A DNA stretch of 15,506 bases from Candidatus Parcubacteria bacterium (GCA_027031875.1 JALVPH010000030.1:1-15506); one strand, 5' to 3'; numbered from the stretch's first letter, positions 1 through 5,653 are shown. Notes: a model not told the origin generated them from the letters alone. Translations and numbers: made by a program.

Positions 1-6
1 CCACAG

Positions 7-31
7 CCCTCACACAGAATCTGTGCGAGGG
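7..31. repeat. Imperfect inverted repeat (stem-loop) just upstream of the first promoter
   Basis: CCCTC-A-CACAG / CTGTG-C-GAGGG can pair as two 5-bp blocks separated by one A/C mismatch, around an AAT loop. It ends two bases before the TTGACA -35 box at 33-38. No T-run follows on the + strand, so it is a poor intrinsic terminator. It could be an operator or the 3' structure of an upstream transcript cut off by the window edge. Confidence 0.45.
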
Positions 32-32
32 G

Positions 33-62
33 TTGACAACTCTCTCTCTGATAAGTTAATAA
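33..62 (+). promoter_or_regulatory. Promoter for the putative lipoprotein gene
   Basis: Consensus -35 TTGACA (33-38), an 18-nt spacer and a -10 TAATAA (57-62). Predicted transcription start is near 69, giving a leader of about 16 nt that is A-rich and lacks a Shine-Dalgarno sequence before the ATG at 85. Confidence 0.55.
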
Positions 63-84
63 CAAATTTAAAAAAATTAAAACT

Positions 85-453
85 ATGAAAAAACTATTTT
101 TCGCCCTCATCGGGCTTAGTCTGTTGTTCACATCCTGCTCGGATGTGGATACAAACGCTCCGTCTCTTTTTTATGCGGAGCGAATTGATGCTAACACCGC
201 TGTTATCCATAACGGCACCATGAAAGACACCATTCAAATTGGTAATACTTTTGAAACCAAAGTTGAGAAAGATTTATCAAAAGTTGAGCTAGGGAAAGGT
301 ATCGTTTTGGTTCCTGAAAATGATGGAGGGTATGAAGCTGTAGGAGTAAGAAAAATGGAAGCCTTGGAAGATGGGTTCGGTACTGGAGTATTTGTTGGGG
401 TGGTGATTATGTTTATAATATTCGGTTTAATCGTCTCTATTTTTGGTGATTGA
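85..453 (+). CDS. Putative small lipoprotein with C-terminal membrane segment (unknown function)
   Basis: I do not recognise this 122-residue protein. The N-terminus has a Lys-Lys pair, a hydrophobic stretch (4-17) and a lipobox-like FTSC with Cys18, consistent with a type II signal peptide (Phe rather than Leu/Val at -3 is tolerated). Residues about 20-95 are polar and mixed alpha/beta in character, without a motif I can name. Residues about 99-120 are strongly hydrophobic (GVFVGVVIMFIIFGLIVSIFG) and probably cross the membrane, so the product would be tethered at both ends. The gene has its own promoter and converges on the L31 gene, sharing a bidirectional terminator with it. A secreted or periplasm-facing envelope protein is the most that can be inferred. 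The ATG follows the promoter at a sensible distance and there is no better upstream start. Confidence 0.72.
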   Translation: MKKLFFALIGLSLLFTSCSDVDTNAPSLFYAERIDANTAVIHNGTMKDTIQIGNTFETKVEKDLSKVELGKGIVLVPENDGGYEAVGVRKMEALEDGFGTGVFVGVVIMFIIFGLIVSIFGD

Positions 454-471
454 CAAAACGAAAAAACAAAA

Positions 472-497
472 AAAACAGAGTATCTCTACTCTGTTTT
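472..497. terminator. Bidirectional intrinsic terminator
   Basis: Perfect 11-bp stem AAAACAGAGTA / TACTCTGTTTT with a TCTC loop. A T-rich tract follows on the + strand and an A-tract (T-tract on the - strand) precedes it. It lies between the convergent lipoprotein and L31 genes and serves both. Its ACAGAG/CTCTGT core recurs in the ftsH terminator at 7564-7594. Confidence 0.85.
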
Positions 498-503
498 CTT
501 TTT

Positions 504-800
504 CTATCTAGCGTCCTTTTCTTTCTTTGCTTTCTTCTTCTTTGGTTTTGCTTCTTGTGCCTTTGCCATTCGTGCGCGGAATTTCTCTGCGCGTCCTGCA
601 GTATCAAGTCGCTTTTCTGTTCCCGTGTAGAATGGGTGAGAAGCAGATGAAATTTCTACTCGTGCGAGAGGATACTCTTTTCCTTCATAGGTTCCAGTTT
701 CCTGTGTTTCTATTGTGGAGTAGATGAGAAACTCTTCACCACTCGCATTGTCGTGAAAGATTACAAGACGATAATTTGTCGGATGAATATCTGTTTTCAT
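504..800 (-). CDS. rpmE: 50S ribosomal protein L31, type B
   Basis: A 98-residue bL31. The N-terminal MKTDIHP, the following Tyr and the VIFHD strand, and the later [20 protein letters not shown] block are the bL31 signature (residues 1-75). The four zinc-binding cysteines of type A L31 are absent, so this is the zinc-independent (C-) form, known elsewhere as the zinc-limitation paralogue but often the only copy. Residues about 76-98 are a Lys/Ala-rich basic tail longer than in typical homologues, likely contacting rRNA. The start is fixed by the family N-terminus. The predicted -10 box ends 10 nt upstream of the ATG, so the transcript is probably leaderless or nearly so. It lies downstream of smpB on the same strand, but tRNA-Thr on the other strand sits between them. 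Confidence 0.95.
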   Translation of the reverse strand: MKTDIHPTNYRLVIFHDNASGEEFLIYSTIETQETGTYEGKEYPLARVEISSASHPFYTGTEKRLDTAGRAEKFRARMAKAQEAKPKKKKAKKEKDAR

Positions 801-810
801 AACGAGAGAG

Positions 811-838
811 ATAGTAGCATAAGGGGGAGAAAGAGCAA
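811..838 (-). promoter_or_regulatory. Promoter for rpmE, near-leaderless
   Basis: Read on the - strand: -35 TTGCTC (833-838), 16-nt spacer, -10 TACTAT (811-816), then 10 nt to the ATG at 800. The predicted start site falls within a few bases of the initiation codon. Confidence 0.45.
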
Positions 839-847
839 GGTTTTCAC

Positions 848-875
848 TTCAAAAAAATGGCACATCTGTTATGAT
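848..875 (+). promoter_or_regulatory. Promoter for tRNA-Thr
   Basis: -35-like TTCAAA (848-853), 16-nt spacer, -10 TATGAT (870-875), with the mature tRNA 5' end 10 nt downstream at 885. The -10 is good and the -35 is weak. It is divergent from the rpmE promoter. Confidence 0.4.
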
Positions 876-884
876 ACCAGCGTC

Positions 885-957
885 GCCACCTTAGCTCAGT
901 TGGTAGAGCAACGCACTCGTAACGCGTAGGTCGTCGGTTCGAGTCCGACAGGTGGCT
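885..957 (+). tRNA. tRNA-Thr (anticodon CGT)
   Basis: 73 nt with all four arms. The acceptor GCCACCT pairs with AGGTGGC, the D arm is GCTC...GAGC, and the T arm GTCGG-TTCGAGT-CCGAC is perfect. Anticodon loop CTCGTAA places anticodon CGT at 918-920, reading ACG. The anticodon stem ACGCA/CGCGT has an A-C mismatch at its loop-proximal pair (31-39). The discriminator is T and CCA is not encoded (CAG follows). Base 8 is T, the residue thiolated by ThiI. The last base overlaps the smpB stop codon on the opposite strand. Confidence 0.95.
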
Positions 958-1418
958 CAGCGTACACTCTGCTTCATAATCCTTGCAATATCACGCTTCA
1001 CTGCACGATCGCGAAGCGTTTTTCTTTTGTCTGCCTTCTTCTTTCCGCGTGCGAGTGCAATGTCCATTTTTAGGTATCTTCCCTGTGTATGAATATCGAG
1101 AGGAATGAGTGTGAGTCCCTTCTGTTTAAGTTCTTGCTGGAGCTTCTCTATCTCTTTCTTGTGGAGGAGGAGTTTTCGCGGGCGATAGGGGTCCTTCTCA
1201 CCCATCCCTTTATTTTCTGCTTGGTAGGGATGAATATGTGCGGATACGAGAAAAAAAGCATTGTCCTTTGGTTGAAAACGAATGTAGGATTCAGTGAGAG
1301 ATCCTTTTTTTTCGCGGAGTGATTTTACTTCCCAGCCCTTAAGTTTAATACCTGCTTCAAGCGTATCGAGAATTTCATAGTTAAACCGTGCTTTTTTATT
1401 ATTGAGGAGTACTGCCAT
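957..1418 (-). CDS. smpB: SsrA-binding protein SmpB
   Basis: 153 residues, the usual SmpB length. It is the tmRNA partner in trans-translation, rescuing ribosomes stalled on broken mRNAs. Family blocks in order: NNKKARFNYEI near the N-terminus, EAGIKLKGWEVKSLREKKGSL (tmRNA-binding beta-barrel core), a YIRF strand, HIHPYQAENK, the RPRKLLLHKKEI block, then the ARGKKKADKR segment and a basic C-terminal tail (RDRAVKRDIARIMK) that occupies the decoding centre. A start 21 codons further upstream is possible, but the chosen ATG gives the family N-terminus and lies 8 nt after a TATACT -10 box, suggesting a leaderless mRNA. Its TGA overlaps the last base of tRNA-Thr on the other strand, and no terminator is visible there. 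Confidence 0.96.
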   Translation of the reverse strand: MAVLLNNKKARFNYEILDTLEAGIKLKGWEVKSLREKKGSLTESYIRFQPKDNAFFLVSAHIHPYQAENKGMGEKDPYRPRKLLLHKKEIEKLQQELKQKGLTLIPLDIHTQGRYLKMDIALARGKKKADKRKTLRDRAVKRDIARIMKQSVR

Positions 1419-1426
1419 CACGGCTA

Positions 1427-1454
1427 AGTATAGCAGGATTTCTCTTTTTATAAA
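1427..1454 (-). promoter_or_regulatory. Promoter for smpB, leaderless type
   Basis: On the - strand, -10 TATACT (1427-1432) ends 8 nt before the ATG at 1418. The -35 position 16 nt further up (1449-1454) reads TTTATA, a weak match. Confidence 0.45.
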
Positions 1455-1475
1455 AAAGAGGTATGGTGAGGAGGT

Positions 1476-1730
1476 ATGCAAGCAGGGAAGAAAAGAGAGT
1501 TGAATAGACTTCGGCGTATTGAGGGGCAGATACGCGCAGTTGCGAGAATGATGGAGCAGGGAAGAGATGATTCTTCAATTGATGTGCAATTGCGTGCGAT
1601 TCAGTCAGCGATATCTGCGCTTCGTCTCGCACGACTTGAACACAGAATCTCATTAGATTGTGAGGACAATCATATGAGTAGTGATGCGTGTGAAAAAATT
1701 CGAGAAGATATTCGATCCTTTCTGAAGTAA
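1476..1730 (+). CDS. CsoR/RcnR/FrmR-family (DUF156) transcriptional regulator, atypical metal site
   Basis: 84 residues, all-helical. Family features: Arg-rich helix 1 (NRLRRIEGQIRAVARMMEQ, about 10-28) with the RRIEGQIR motif, then the long second helix (about 34-61) and a C-terminal helix (71-84). Members are disc-shaped tetramers that bind operators and let go on binding Cu(I), Ni(II)/Co(II), formaldehyde or sulfane sulfur. In all these classes the first ligand is a Cys near residue 35; here that position is Ser (S33/S34). Remaining candidates are His56, Cys62, His66 and Cys72, spaced unlike the usual H-x3-C. The effector is therefore uncertain. The gene is divergent from smpB and 66 bp upstream of a DsbA-like gene whose promoter sits in a perfect inverted repeat, a natural candidate operator. 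A GAGGAGG run abuts the ATG too closely to act as a normal Shine-Dalgarno, and a TATGGT box (1462-1467) ends 8 nt before the start. Confidence 0.85.
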   Translation: MQAGKKRELNRLRRIEGQIRAVARMMEQGRDDSSIDVQLRAIQSAISALRLARLEHRISLDCEDNHMSSDACEKIREDIRSFLK

Positions 1731-1740
1731 CTTTTTTCAA

Positions 1741-1765
1741 TTTCGAAGTATGCTATACTTCGAAA
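1741..1765. promoter_or_regulatory. Perfect 11-bp inverted repeat overlapping the promoter of the DsbA-like gene (candidate operator)
   Basis: TTTCGAAGTAT-GCT-ATACTTCGAAA has 11-bp perfect arms with a 3-nt centre. The -10 box TATACT (1754-1759) lies across the centre and right arm. No T-run follows on either strand, so a terminator is unlikely. A repressor bound here would occlude RNA polymerase. The predicted transcript starts near 1766 and has a roughly 30-nt leader with AAGG as the only Shine-Dalgarno-like sequence. Confidence 0.6.
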
Positions 1766-1796
1766 CGATTATTCGTAATTAATTGTAAGGTAAAAA

Positions 1797-2546
1797 ATGG
1801 CTAAGAAGAAGGATAATAACACACTCGTTATTACAATTATTGTCGCTGCAATCCTCATTTCCGGAAGTCTTGTCTATCTTGGATCAAAGATGGGCGGAAG
1901 TGGAAAATCATTTGAGGAACAGCTTAAGGAGTATCAGGCTCAACAGGAGCAGAAAGCTCTTGAGGAGCAAAAGAGAGCAGAGCAGGAGAAGCTCGCACTC
2001 GCAAAGAAGGTTGCGCCTATCTCTGAAAAGGATCATGTGTATGGAAACAAGGATGCAGAAATTACCATCTATGAGTATTCAGATTTTGAGTGCCCATTCT
2101 GTAAGCGGTTCTACAAGACTCCGAAACAGATTGTTGATGAGAGTAACGGAAAGGTAAATCTCGTATTCCGACATCTCCCACTTCCATTCCACGGAGAAAA
2201 TGCAATGAGGGAAGCACTTGCTACTGAATGTGCAGGAGAGCAAGGGAAGTTCTGGGAGATGCACGACGCAATCTTTGGAGCAACTCAATCAAATGGAAAA
2301 GGTGTTGATGGTGGAGTAGAAAAGCTTGCAAAACAAATCGGACTCGATATGAATAAGTTTACTGCTTGTCTCAATTCAAAGAAATTTGAATCTAAAGTTC
2401 AAACAGATATGGTTTCCGCAGAAGAGGTTGGGGTAAACGGAACACCTGGGAATATCATCAAGAACAACAAGACGGGTGAAGTTGCACTTGTTTCAGGAGC
2501 ATACCCAATTGAAGTTGTGAAAGAAAAAATTGATTCTCTTAAGTAA
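1797..2546 (+). CDS. Membrane-anchored DsbA-like thiol:disulfide oxidoreductase (thioredoxin_4 type)
   Basis: 249 residues. Lys-rich N-terminus, one membrane segment (about 9-29), then a Glu/Gln/Lys-rich coiled-coil stalk (about 37-72), then a DsbA-like thioredoxin fold on the outer face. The active site SDFECPFC has Cys99 and Cys102. The family cis-Pro loop is VNGTPG with Pro217. The segment FRHLPLPFH, a Cys145-containing helix and FWEMHDAIF are typical of the extracellular DsbA/BdbD-like group. Cys145 and Cys191 could form a second disulfide. Such proteins introduce or isomerise disulfides in exported proteins; a DsbB or VKOR partner would be expected elsewhere. The residues after the cis-Pro (GNIIKNNKTGE) differ from the usual TFFIN strand. 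It follows the CsoR-family gene on the same strand and has its own predicted promoter inside the inverted repeat. Confidence 0.92.
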   Translation: MAKKKDNNTLVITIIVAAILISGSLVYLGSKMGGSGKSFEEQLKEYQAQQEQKALEEQKRAEQEKLALAKKVAPISEKDHVYGNKDAEITIYEYSDFECPFCKRFYKTPKQIVDESNGKVNLVFRHLPLPFHGENAMREALATECAGEQGKFWEMHDAIFGATQSNGKGVDGGVEKLAKQIGLDMNKFTACLNSKKFESKVQTDMVSAEEVGVNGTPGNIIKNNKTGEVALVSGAYPIEVVKEKIDSLK

Positions 2547-2555
2547 GAACTAATA

Positions 2556-2583
2556 AGAAAAAGCACATTTATGTGCTTTTTCT
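2556..2583. terminator. Bidirectional intrinsic terminator between the DsbA-like gene and murA
   Basis: AGAAAAAGCACAT-TT-ATGTGCTTTTTCT gives a perfect stem of up to 13 bp, A-rich on the left and T-rich on the right, usable from both convergent genes. A second inverted repeat, CTCAATAA-N7-TTATTGAG (2595-2617), lies between it and the murA stop. Confidence 0.85.
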
Positions 2584-2639
2584 TTTGTCATAAACTCAAT
2601 AAGGAATATTTATTGAGGAGGTTACCAGTTATATATCTT

Positions 2640-3977
2640 TTATCCAATTCTTTTTTCCTTTATATCCGCACCTAACTTCCTTAGTCGTCCTACAATATCC
2701 TCATACCCTCGGTGAATTTGTTGTGCGTTGTGGATTTCGCTTTCTCCTCTCTCTGCGGAGAGTGCTGCGATGAGGAGTGCCATTCCTGCACGAATATCTG
2801 GAGAAGTCATTTTCACTCCAATGAGAGGATTTTTCCTATTATTTCCGACAACAGTTACTTCATTGTGGTGAGACATAATAATATCAGCCCCCATCTGGTT
2901 AAGGGTATCGCAGAAAGCCAAACGTCTCTCAAACATCCTCTGTTTTACAGTAACAATTCCGTCTGAGAAAATGAGCATTGAAATAATCGCTGAAAGGTGA
3001 TCAGGGGAAAGTTTTGGCCACACATCATCTTTAATCGTCCGTATTCTTCCGGTTACCGTATCTGGTTTTACTACTTTGAAGTGTGTGTGACGAGGGATGA
3101 ATATTCCATCTCCCGTTTCTTTCATTTTTACTCCAAGTTCCTTAAATGTCTCCCATGTGATTTCTCCAAGGTGTTCCTTTTTTGCTCCTTTCAAGAGGAT
3201 TCCATTTCCCGTTGCGACAGCAAGTGATATAAAAGATCCGATTTCAAGCATATCTGGGAGTATCGTATGTTTTGTTCCAGTGAGCCTTTTGACAGAGTGT
3301 ATTGTAATGAGGTTCGTTCCTGCTCCGGAGATGTTAGCTCCCATTTGGTTGAGCATTTTTGCGAGTTGCTGGATGTAGGGTTCAGATGCTGCGTTGTAGA
3401 TTTCTACTATGTGCGGCTTCTTTTTCTCGAGAACGGATGCAAGAATCACATTTGCAGTCCCTGTTACGGAAGTGTCCCTTAGTGTAATTCTCTTTGATCG
3501 TATCGAGTGAAGAGAGAATAGCTTCGTTTTTTGATTAAAACGAGCTCCAAGGTCGGTGAATCCCTTTATGTGCGTTGAGATTGGACGAATTCCTATTTTG
3601 TCTCCTCCTGGGGTCGGGAGTGCCGTAATACCAAAACGCGCAAGAAGTGCACCTGCTACCATGAGTGACCCTCGTAATCGTGAAAACTTTTCAAAGAATT
3701 CTTTTGATTGAATCTTCTTCTTGGTGATATCTTTTGCGTTAAAGAGGTAGTGTCCTTTTCTCTTTCTCTCTATTTTTACCCCTAAGGTTTCAAAAATTTC
3801 AAAGAGGTTGTGAATGTCGAGAATTTCTGGAATGTTTTTTATTTCAATATTTTCATCGCTGAGGAGCACTGCTGCTAGCACCTGAAATGCTTCGTTTTTT
3901 GATCCTTGTATTCGGATATCTCCTTCTAATAGTTTTCCTCCTTTAATCTGTATAATTTCGTGAAAGTATTTATTCAT
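2640..3977 (-). CDS. murA: UDP-N-acetylglucosamine 1-carboxyvinyltransferase, Cys-to-Asp active-site variant
   Basis: 445 residues, a little longer than the usual 420 or so. It transfers enolpyruvate from PEP to UDP-GlcNAc, the first committed step of peptidoglycan synthesis, in the cytoplasm. Landmarks: GSKNEA with Lys27 (E. coli Lys22 region), FSRLRGSLMVAGALLARFG, the active-site loop PTPGGDKIGIRP (122-132), DTSVTGTANVILA (168-180), the Pro-Asp of LSPDHLSA (Asp326) and DIRAGMALLIAAL (Arg396). The loop position normally filled by the fosfomycin-reactive Cys115 is Asp126, as in mycobacterial and chlamydial MurA, which predicts intrinsic fosfomycin resistance. An ATG nine codons upstream exists, but the chosen start lies 6 nt after a TATACT -10 and gives the more usual N-terminus. 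The overall sequence is divergent, so a MurA-like paralogue cannot be excluded. Confidence 0.93.
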   Translation of the reverse strand: MNKYFHEIIQIKGGKLLEGDIRIQGSKNEAFQVLAAVLLSDENIEIKNIPEILDIHNLFEIFETLGVKIERKRKGHYLFNAKDITKKKIQSKEFFEKFSRLRGSLMVAGALLARFGITALPTPGGDKIGIRPISTHIKGFTDLGARFNQKTKLFSLHSIRSKRITLRDTSVTGTANVILASVLEKKKPHIVEIYNAASEPYIQQLAKMLNQMGANISGAGTNLITIHSVKRLTGTKHTILPDMLEIGSFISLAVATGNGILLKGAKKEHLGEITWETFKELGVKMKETGDGIFIPRHTHFKVVKPDTVTGRIRTIKDDVWPKLSPDHLSAIISMLIFSDGIVTVKQRMFERRLAFCDTLNQMGADIIMSHHNEVTVVGNNRKNPLIGVKMTSPDIRAGMALLIAALSAERGESEIHNAQQIHRGYEDIVGRLRKLGADIKEKRIG

Positions 3978-3983
3978 TACAAA

Positions 3984-4011
3984 AGTATAACAGAAAATAT
4001 TCACTCACAAA
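3984..4011 (-). promoter_or_regulatory. Promoter for murA, leaderless type
   Basis: On the - strand, -10 TATACT (3984-3989) ends 6 nt before the ATG at 3977, so transcription should start at or next to the start codon. The -35 position (4006-4011, TTTGTG, 16-nt spacer) is weak. Confidence 0.45.
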
Positions 4012-4056
4012 AAGAGTAGTTCACGTCCTCCTATTTGTTGTATTCACTTCGTTCAT

Positions 4057-4146
4057 TGGCGGTGAGGGTGGGATTCGAACCCACGAGGGGCGTTAACCCC
4101 TACCGCTTTTCGAGAGCGGCGCTTTCGACCTCTCAGCCACCTCACC
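4057..4146 (-). tRNA. tRNA-Ser (anticodon CGA), CCA encoded
   Basis: 90 nt including an encoded CCA (4057-4059 as TGG on the + strand). Acceptor GGTGAGG pairs with CCTCACC and the discriminator is G, as required by SerRS. The anticodon stem CCGCT/AGCGG closes the loop CTCGAAA, giving anticodon CGA (codon TCG). A long class II variable arm (GGGG...CCCC) and a standard T arm (GTGGG-TTCGAAT-CCCAC) complete it. Unlike tRNA-Thr in this window, CCA is templated. Confidence 0.96.
4129..4145. repeat. 17-bp direct repeat, copy A (inside tRNA-Ser)
   Basis: CCTCTCAGCCACCTCAC on the + strand, part of the acceptor and D-arm region of tRNA-Ser. An identical copy lies at 4282-4298, exactly 153 bp away. Confidence 0.85.
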
Positions 4147-4281
4147 ACATATACTTCGCTCCGTGTCTGCTTACGCATCCACTTCGCTCGAATATGTTGT
4201 CTTTCGGAACGGTGGCTTCGCGCTCGCCGGTCAGATTGCTTCGCAATCCTCCCCGTAAAGACAAAGCAGTTTGTCTTTACG
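4147..4281. repeat. Hairpin-rich non-coding segment between two copies of the tRNA-Ser 5' region
   Basis: The segment contains a perfect 12-bp stem with a GCAG loop at 4254-4281 (CGTAAAGACAAA arms), a perfect GATTGC-TTC-GCAATC hairpin at 4234-4248, and an outer ACATAT/ATATGT pair at 4147-4152 and 4192-4197. CTTCG occurs at 4154, 4182, 4216 and 4239, with a fifth copy at 4047 on the other side of the tRNA. The complement, GCGAAGC, is the known unusually stable DNA mini-hairpin. No credible coding sequence is present. A promoter at 4318-4345 would transcribe it as the 5' leader of tRNA-Ser. Confidence 0.6.
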
Positions 4282-4298
4282 CCTCTCAGCCACCTCAC
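4282..4298. repeat. 17-bp direct repeat, copy B (tRNA-Ser 5' fragment)
   Basis: Identical to 4129-4145. The match ends where the tRNA's anticodon arm would begin; the flanking sequence instead forms the 12-bp hairpin at 4254-4281. There is no anticodon arm or T arm, so this is a fragment and not a second tRNA. Confidence 0.8.
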
Positions 4299-4317
4299 TA
4301 AAATGACGTGCAGTTGA

Positions 4318-4345
4318 AGTGTATGTTTTCTTTCAAAAATCGCAA
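4318..4345 (-). promoter_or_regulatory. Candidate promoter for tRNA-Ser
   Basis: On the - strand: -35 TTGCGA (4340-4345), 16-nt spacer, -10 TACACT (4318-4323). It would start near 4311 and transcribe the copy-B repeat and the hairpin segment ahead of tRNA-Ser. It is divergent from thiI. Confidence 0.35.
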
Positions 4346-4400
4346 GTTACATTTCTTTTCCATTTAATGAAAAAGTATATGATAGGAACAATTCAAATTT

Positions 4401-5591
4401 ATGAAAGAGACAGGAGAAAAAAGAGAAATTGTTGTTCACTATGATGAACTCGCCCTCAAAGGAGAGAACAGAATCCTCTTTGAGAGAACAATGATGAGGA
4501 GATTAGAAGAGCAAATGCGAGATGAAGGTTTTCGTGATGTTCAGGTAAAACGTCAGTGGGGGAGAATTTTCATTCGTGGGGAGTGGAATGAAGAAGATGA
4601 AGAGCGAATCCGCTCGCGACTCCTCCTCACTCCAGGAATTGCGAACTTTGGTTTTGTGCTTCGTATTCCACGAGAAAAAGAATCTCTTCTTACGGAGGGG
4701 GTGTCATTCATTTTAAAAAGGGTTGGAGATGCTTCATTTCGTATTACAGCAAAGCGAGTAGATAAGTCGTTTCCATTTAATTCGCGAGAAGTGGAAATTC
4801 TCCTCGGAACGGAGCTTTTTAAGCACAAGAAAGATCTCACAGTTGATCTCAAGGGTTACGAGAAAGAGGTTATCGTAAAAATTCTTCAGACAGAAATACT
4901 CATCTTTGTAAAAGAAAGGGGGGTAGGGGGGCTTCCTGTTGGATCATCAGGGTATGCCGTTTCTCTCATTTCAGCCGGGTTTGATTCACCGGTTGCGAGT
5001 TTTCTCCTCATGAAGCGAGGGGTGAAAGTGCATCCAATTCATTTTCACGCGTCGGAAATGGTGGGGGAAGAAGCGGTGAGAGCGGTTGAGGATCTCGTAT
5101 CTCAACTTGCTCGCGTGCAGGGGAAGACGAAGCTTGCACTCGTTCCTGTGCTTCCTATACAGAAGTATATTGCAGAGAACGTGCCGAATAAACTTCGTAT
5201 TGTTCTCATCCGTCGTGTATTTATGCGACTCGCATCTCGCTATGCAGATCTTACCTCTTCACTTGCGCTCATTACGGGGGAGAGTGTTGGTCAGGTTGCC
5301 TCACAAACACTTGAAAATATTCGGACGATAGGAGAAGCATCATCACTCCCTATTCTCCGTCCGCTCTCTGGAATGAATAAGAATGAAATTATTACGATTG
5401 CACGAAAGATTGGAACTGCCGAAATCTCTGCGAGACCATGTGAGGATACCTGCAGTCTCTTTCTCCCAGACTATCCAGAGACGAAGTCTCGCGTTGAAGA
5501 TGTTCTTCGTGTTGAGAGGAAACTTGAAAAACTCTCAGAAATGGAGGAAAAAGCACTTCAATCACTCAATATTCGTATCTTTCCGCTCTAA
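4401..5591 (+). CDS. thiI: tRNA 4-thiouridine synthase ThiI (no rhodanese domain)
   Basis: 396 residues. Order: N-terminal ferredoxin-like domain (about 8-75, with HYDELALKGENR), THUMP domain (about 85-170), then the adenylating PP-loop domain. The PP-loop reads SAGFDSPVAS (191-200), with Ala where SGG is usual. The signature GESVGQVASQT (293-303) is diagnostic, and SGMNKNEI follows. ThiI activates U8 of tRNA with ATP and transfers sulfur; both tRNAs here carry U8. There is no C-terminal rhodanese domain, as in Bacillus and archaeal forms. The usual Cys region before the C-terminus reads RPCEDTC (Cys347, Cys351), a Cx3C arrangement unlike the YEDCC seen in many rhodanese-less ThiIs. A TATGAT box at 4378-4383 leaves a leader of about 10 nt without a Shine-Dalgarno. 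A role in thiamine synthesis cannot be judged from here. Confidence 0.94.
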   Translation: MKETGEKREIVVHYDELALKGENRILFERTMMRRLEEQMRDEGFRDVQVKRQWGRIFIRGEWNEEDEERIRSRLLLTPGIANFGFVLRIPREKESLLTEGVSFILKRVGDASFRITAKRVDKSFPFNSREVEILLGTELFKHKKDLTVDLKGYEKEVIVKILQTEILIFVKERGVGGLPVGSSGYAVSLISAGFDSPVASFLLMKRGVKVHPIHFHASEMVGEEAVRAVEDLVSQLARVQGKTKLALVPVLPIQKYIAENVPNKLRIVLIRRVFMRLASRYADLTSSLALITGESVGQVASQTLENIRTIGEASSLPILRPLSGMNKNEIITIARKIGTAEISARPCEDTCSLFLPDYPETKSRVEDVLRVERKLEKLSEMEEKALQSLNIRIFPL

Positions 5592-5616
5592 AATGAACCC
5601 TTTTTAGCTCATTTCA

Positions 5617-5644
5617 TTGCCTTTTGAGCACCTTTTGGTATAGT
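5617..5644 (+). promoter_or_regulatory. Promoter for ftsH, leaderless type
   Basis: -35 TTGCCT (5617-5622), 16-nt spacer, -10 TATAGT (5639-5644), then 9 nt to the ATG at 5654. No Shine-Dalgarno is present. Confidence 0.5.
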
Positions 5645-5653
5645 GGTGCGCAT

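Noticed and set aside
1399-1740. 113-codon - strand ORF opposite the CsoR-like gene
   Set aside because: It overlaps a recognisable regulator on the + strand and the smpB promoter, and has no recognisable domain.
1741-1765. Inverted repeat after the csoR-like gene as an intrinsic terminator
   Set aside because: No T-run follows on either strand and a -10 box lies inside, so an operator fits better.
4234-4281. Second tRNA-Ser gene starting at copy B of the 17-bp repeat
   Set aside because: After the D-arm-like part the sequence forms a 12-bp hairpin with a 4-nt loop, not a 5-bp anticodon stem with a 7-nt loop, and no T arm follows.
4035-4301. 88-codon + strand ORF and 81-codon - strand ORF over the tRNA-Ser region
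   Set aside because: The translation (VGFEPTRGVNP, ALSTSQPP) is the familiar spurious product of reading antisense through a tRNA-Ser gene; the other frame is equally explained by the tRNA.
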